Below, piece after piece: positions 62,361 through 64,000 of a DNA stretch of 64,000 nucleotides. Origin of the DNA: Nitrospinaceae bacterium (GTDB lineage: Bacteria > Nitrospinota > Nitrospinia > Nitrospinales > VA-1); NCBI GenBank assembly GCA_029261655.1, contig JAJDAY010000009.1:1-64000 (forward strand), read 5' to 3'. Positions within the stretch are counted from its first letter, which is position 1. Every line of letters starts with the position of its first letter. The notes beneath the pieces are model-generated. The model saw nothing but the letters and a program-made list of their open reading frames with translations, was not told where the DNA came from and did not search any database. Made by a program: the position numbers and the translations under genes.

Positions 62361-63548
62361 ATGGATCACTTTCAAAATCAGCCGCAATTATTAGATGAAA
62401 CGATTCCTTTGAAACAACGGAACGAACAACTCCTGAAAGAGAACTCCACACTTCATCAGGAATTGCATCGGTTAAAGAAAATCAGCGCCCATTCCAAAAC
62501 TTTGATCGATCAGGCCGAATGGCACCAATCGCAACTCCAGGAAGCGAAAACCGCCATTGGTCGTTACAAGCAGGCTGTATTGAAAACATTCAAAACAAAA
62601 GATTTGCTGGTAAAAAAATACGAGACCATTTTGTATGGCGTTGAACTGCCTGGAAAAGGAAAAATCCCCAAAACAACTGTTGTTGATGCTCTAAAGGCGG
62701 AAGTCAAGGACATAGAACATCAAAACAAAATTCTGAACCGTGAAAGTGAGTTTCTTAAAAAAGAAATAGAAGAGCTGGAATCAGGCATGCTGGTGCTGGA
62801 AGAAAAAGAAATACACGACACCAGAGATTTCAAACCCAATTCAGAAGCCCGCGTTGCGGTGACCGCAGAATTTTCCAACGGATTAGATAGTTTTCTCGTC
62901 ACCTATTCGGATCTCATAACACTTATTCTGGTAATTTTTGTTTTACTCTATTCGGTTTCCAAGGTGGATGGAGGGAAGTTCACGGAAGTGTTTTCATCTT
63001 TTCAGGAAAAAGATTTCAAGATCCAAAACCGAAATGTCCGTTTGGACACAAAAGAATTTGAAATGCTCGAGCGCGTCAGGGAACTGGTGAAGGACAACGT
63101 CGATCCGGAAAGCCTTGTCCGCAGTGATGTACGCACGATCCTTATTCGTCTCAACTCATCCGATTTATTTGCGCCGGGCAGTGCAGACCTCAAAGACGGT
63201 GCCGAAAAGTTGATTCTCGATTCAATTTCGAGTGAAATTCAAGACGGGGTCAAGCAAATTCATGTTGACGGGCATACAGACAACGTTCCCATGAAAGATA
63301 ACGAATCATTTCCAACTAATTGGGAACTTTCTTCAATTCGCGCCTCCCTTGTGGGGCGGGTTATTATCGACAAGGCTAAATTCTCTCCTGAACGCATGGT
63401 GGTCACTGGGTACGGGGAATACCGCCCTCTCAAACCGAATAATAGCGATGCCAACCGCGCTATAAATCGGCGGGTTGAGATAAAGATCCTCAAAGACCTT
63501 GAGGTTTTGAAGGAGGTAAAAGAGATTAAATCTCCGAAACAGTTTTAG
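62361..63548 (+). CDS. MotB/OmpA-domain protein with cytoplasmic coiled coil
   Basis: 395 aa. Residues about 1-170 form a charged coiled coil, then a single membrane helix with MotB-type plug (FLVTYSDLITLILVIFVLLYS), whose aspartate is the proton-binding position of flagellar stators, then a linker and a C-terminal OmpA/MotB peptidoglycan-binding domain (IHVDGHTDNVPM, NWELSSIRASLVGRVI, GYGEYRPLKPNNS). MotB normally has only a short cytoplasmic N-terminus. No motA or flagellar genes are in the window. It may be a stator-like energy transducer for another machine. Confidence 0.83.
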   Translation: MDHFQNQPQLLDETIPLKQRNEQLLKENSTLHQELHRLKKISAHSKTLIDQAEWHQSQLQEAKTAIGRYKQAVLKTFKTKDLLVKKYETILYGVELPGKGKIPKTTVVDALKAEVKDIEHQNKILNRESEFLKKEIEELESGMLVLEEKEIHDTRDFKPNSEARVAVTAEFSNGLDSFLVTYSDLITLILVIFVLLYSVSKVDGGKFTEVFSSFQEKDFKIQNRNVRLDTKEFEMLERVRELVKDNVDPESLVRSDVRTILIRLNSSDLFAPGSADLKDGAEKLILDSISSEIQDGVKQIHVDGHTDNVPMKDNESFPTNWELSSIRASLVGRVIIDKAKFSPERMVVTGYGEYRPLKPNNSDANRAINRRVEIKILKDLEVLKEVKEIKSPKQF

Positions 63549-63751
63549 ACCCGCGCAGAATATGTCGGCGTCTTTTCTCCCAATTCAGGGCCTTCCCTGC
63601 CAAAACCCTTCTAAAACCGCGAGAAATTCCGACACACCATAATTTTTCCCCCATTTTCTCAAAACCCCCTTATACTATTGAAAATAAATGATTTATAAAT
63701 TTCATCCAAAGCCCGATGACCCCCGTCATTTTGGCTTTTCTATGGAAACGT

Positions 63752-64000
63752 ATGGAATTTTCGCAACAAAAAGACCAAAACGCTCTCTTTGAAAACCGAA
63801 AGCTTTTTCGCCAATTCAATCAGCGCAAAATTGATCAAGCCCGGAAAGTTTTTTCTGAACCCGCTCGAACCGTTTTTTTGACCATTCCACGGCTTCTTCA
63901 CGTCAATCAAAAAGGATTGCCAGGTTATGTGGAGGGAAATCCTCCCTGCGGAATTTTTAATTATACGATTGACCGGCAATCTCAATTCAGCGGAGAAAAA
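63752..64000 (+). CDS. Class I adenylate cyclase, N-terminus (3' end outside window)
   Basis: The first about 80 residues match the N-terminal nucleotidyltransferase region of class I adenylate cyclases (CyaA type): helical start with QFNQRKIDQARKVF, then FLTIPRLLHVNQKGLPGYV and GNPPCGIFNYTIDRQSQ. E. coli CyaA has a comparable LLPTLLHYHHPLMPGY block. The frame is open to the window end. An ATG at 63716 is in frame but lacks a ribosome site; ATG 63752 is preferred. The enzyme makes cyclic AMP. Confidence 0.82.
   Translation, partial: MEFSQQKDQNALFENRKLFRQFNQRKIDQARKVFSEPARTVFLTIPRLLHVNQKGLPGYVEGNPPCGIFNYTIDRQSQFSGEK

Noticed and set aside
63586-63599. Terminator after the MotB-like gene
   Set aside because: CAGGG-CCTT-CCCTG is a short stem with no T tract after it.

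Overview
The window is about 64 kb from the chromosome of a Gram-negative, non-enteric bacterium. Three features point to the cell type: signal peptides and a lipobox protein, a TolC-like protein with an AmpG-type permease, and a complete Bat (MoxR/DUF58/VWA/BatD) locus. The mix of TrmFO next to TopA and DprA, a PCP-reductase-like protein beside a P-loop Mrp protein, many GAF-type sensors and ribonuclease-inhibitor-type leucine-rich repeats would suit Nitrospinota or a deltaproteobacterial-type lineage. This is inference from gene content; no rRNA or other marker settles it. I found no tRNA, rRNA, CRISPR array, transposase or integrase gene.

Layout. 1-7.3 kb: the end of a glycosyltransferase, two small hypothetical genes, truA, a HelD/UvrD-type helicase, and an Mrp-type ATPase coupled to a zinc-ribbon/PCP-reductase-like protein, then an SRPBCC protein. 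7.3-8.7 kb: a small accessory patch with an XRE regulator coupled to a membrane-anchored small protein, and divergently an Sm-fold-like protein coupled to a 51-residue Ser/Trp/Arg-rich peptide. 8.7-15 kb: DUF971 and a full-length Mrp (ApbC), then parC-parE. 15.2-24.2 kb: three consecutive paralogues of a GAF-MshEN-PilB/GspE ATPase, the third with degraded catalytic motifs. 24.2-29.9 kb: trmFO, topA, dprA and a TolC-like half protein on the minus strand. 30.2-41.1 kb: tryptophan biosynthesis on the minus strand, split into trpEGDC and trpFBA by a lipoprotein gene facing the other way; trpFBA continues into a glycosyltransferase, a secreted LRR protein, proA and an M50 protease. 41.3-44.1 kb: two tandem seven-repeat propeller-like proteins and a cytoplasmic LRR protein.

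44.4-57.1 kb: the Bat aerotolerance-type locus on the plus strand (moxR, DUF58, a short BatD-like gene, two VWA genes, BI-1, TPR, BatD, TPR-SH3). It is interrupted after moxR by a 2.9 kb patch carrying a small membrane protein, a DedA-like protein, a pyrimidine-dimer glycosylase, a small ORF and an extradiol dioxygenase. Three related inverted-repeat sequences are scattered through that patch. 57.1-61.8 kb, mostly minus strand: a stand-alone receiver protein, an XRE regulator with a palindrome at its promoter, an orphan OmpR-type regulator, an HD hydrolase, a YqiA-like esterase and an AmpG-like permease. 62.1-64 kb: a small coiled-coil protein, a MotB-like protein with a large cytoplasmic coiled coil, and at the very edge the N-terminus of a class I adenylate cyclase.

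The most promising regions for new biology are the PilB triplet, the Sm-like/Ser-Trp peptide pair with its operator palindrome, the patch inside the Bat locus, and the coiled-coil MotB-like protein with its small partner.
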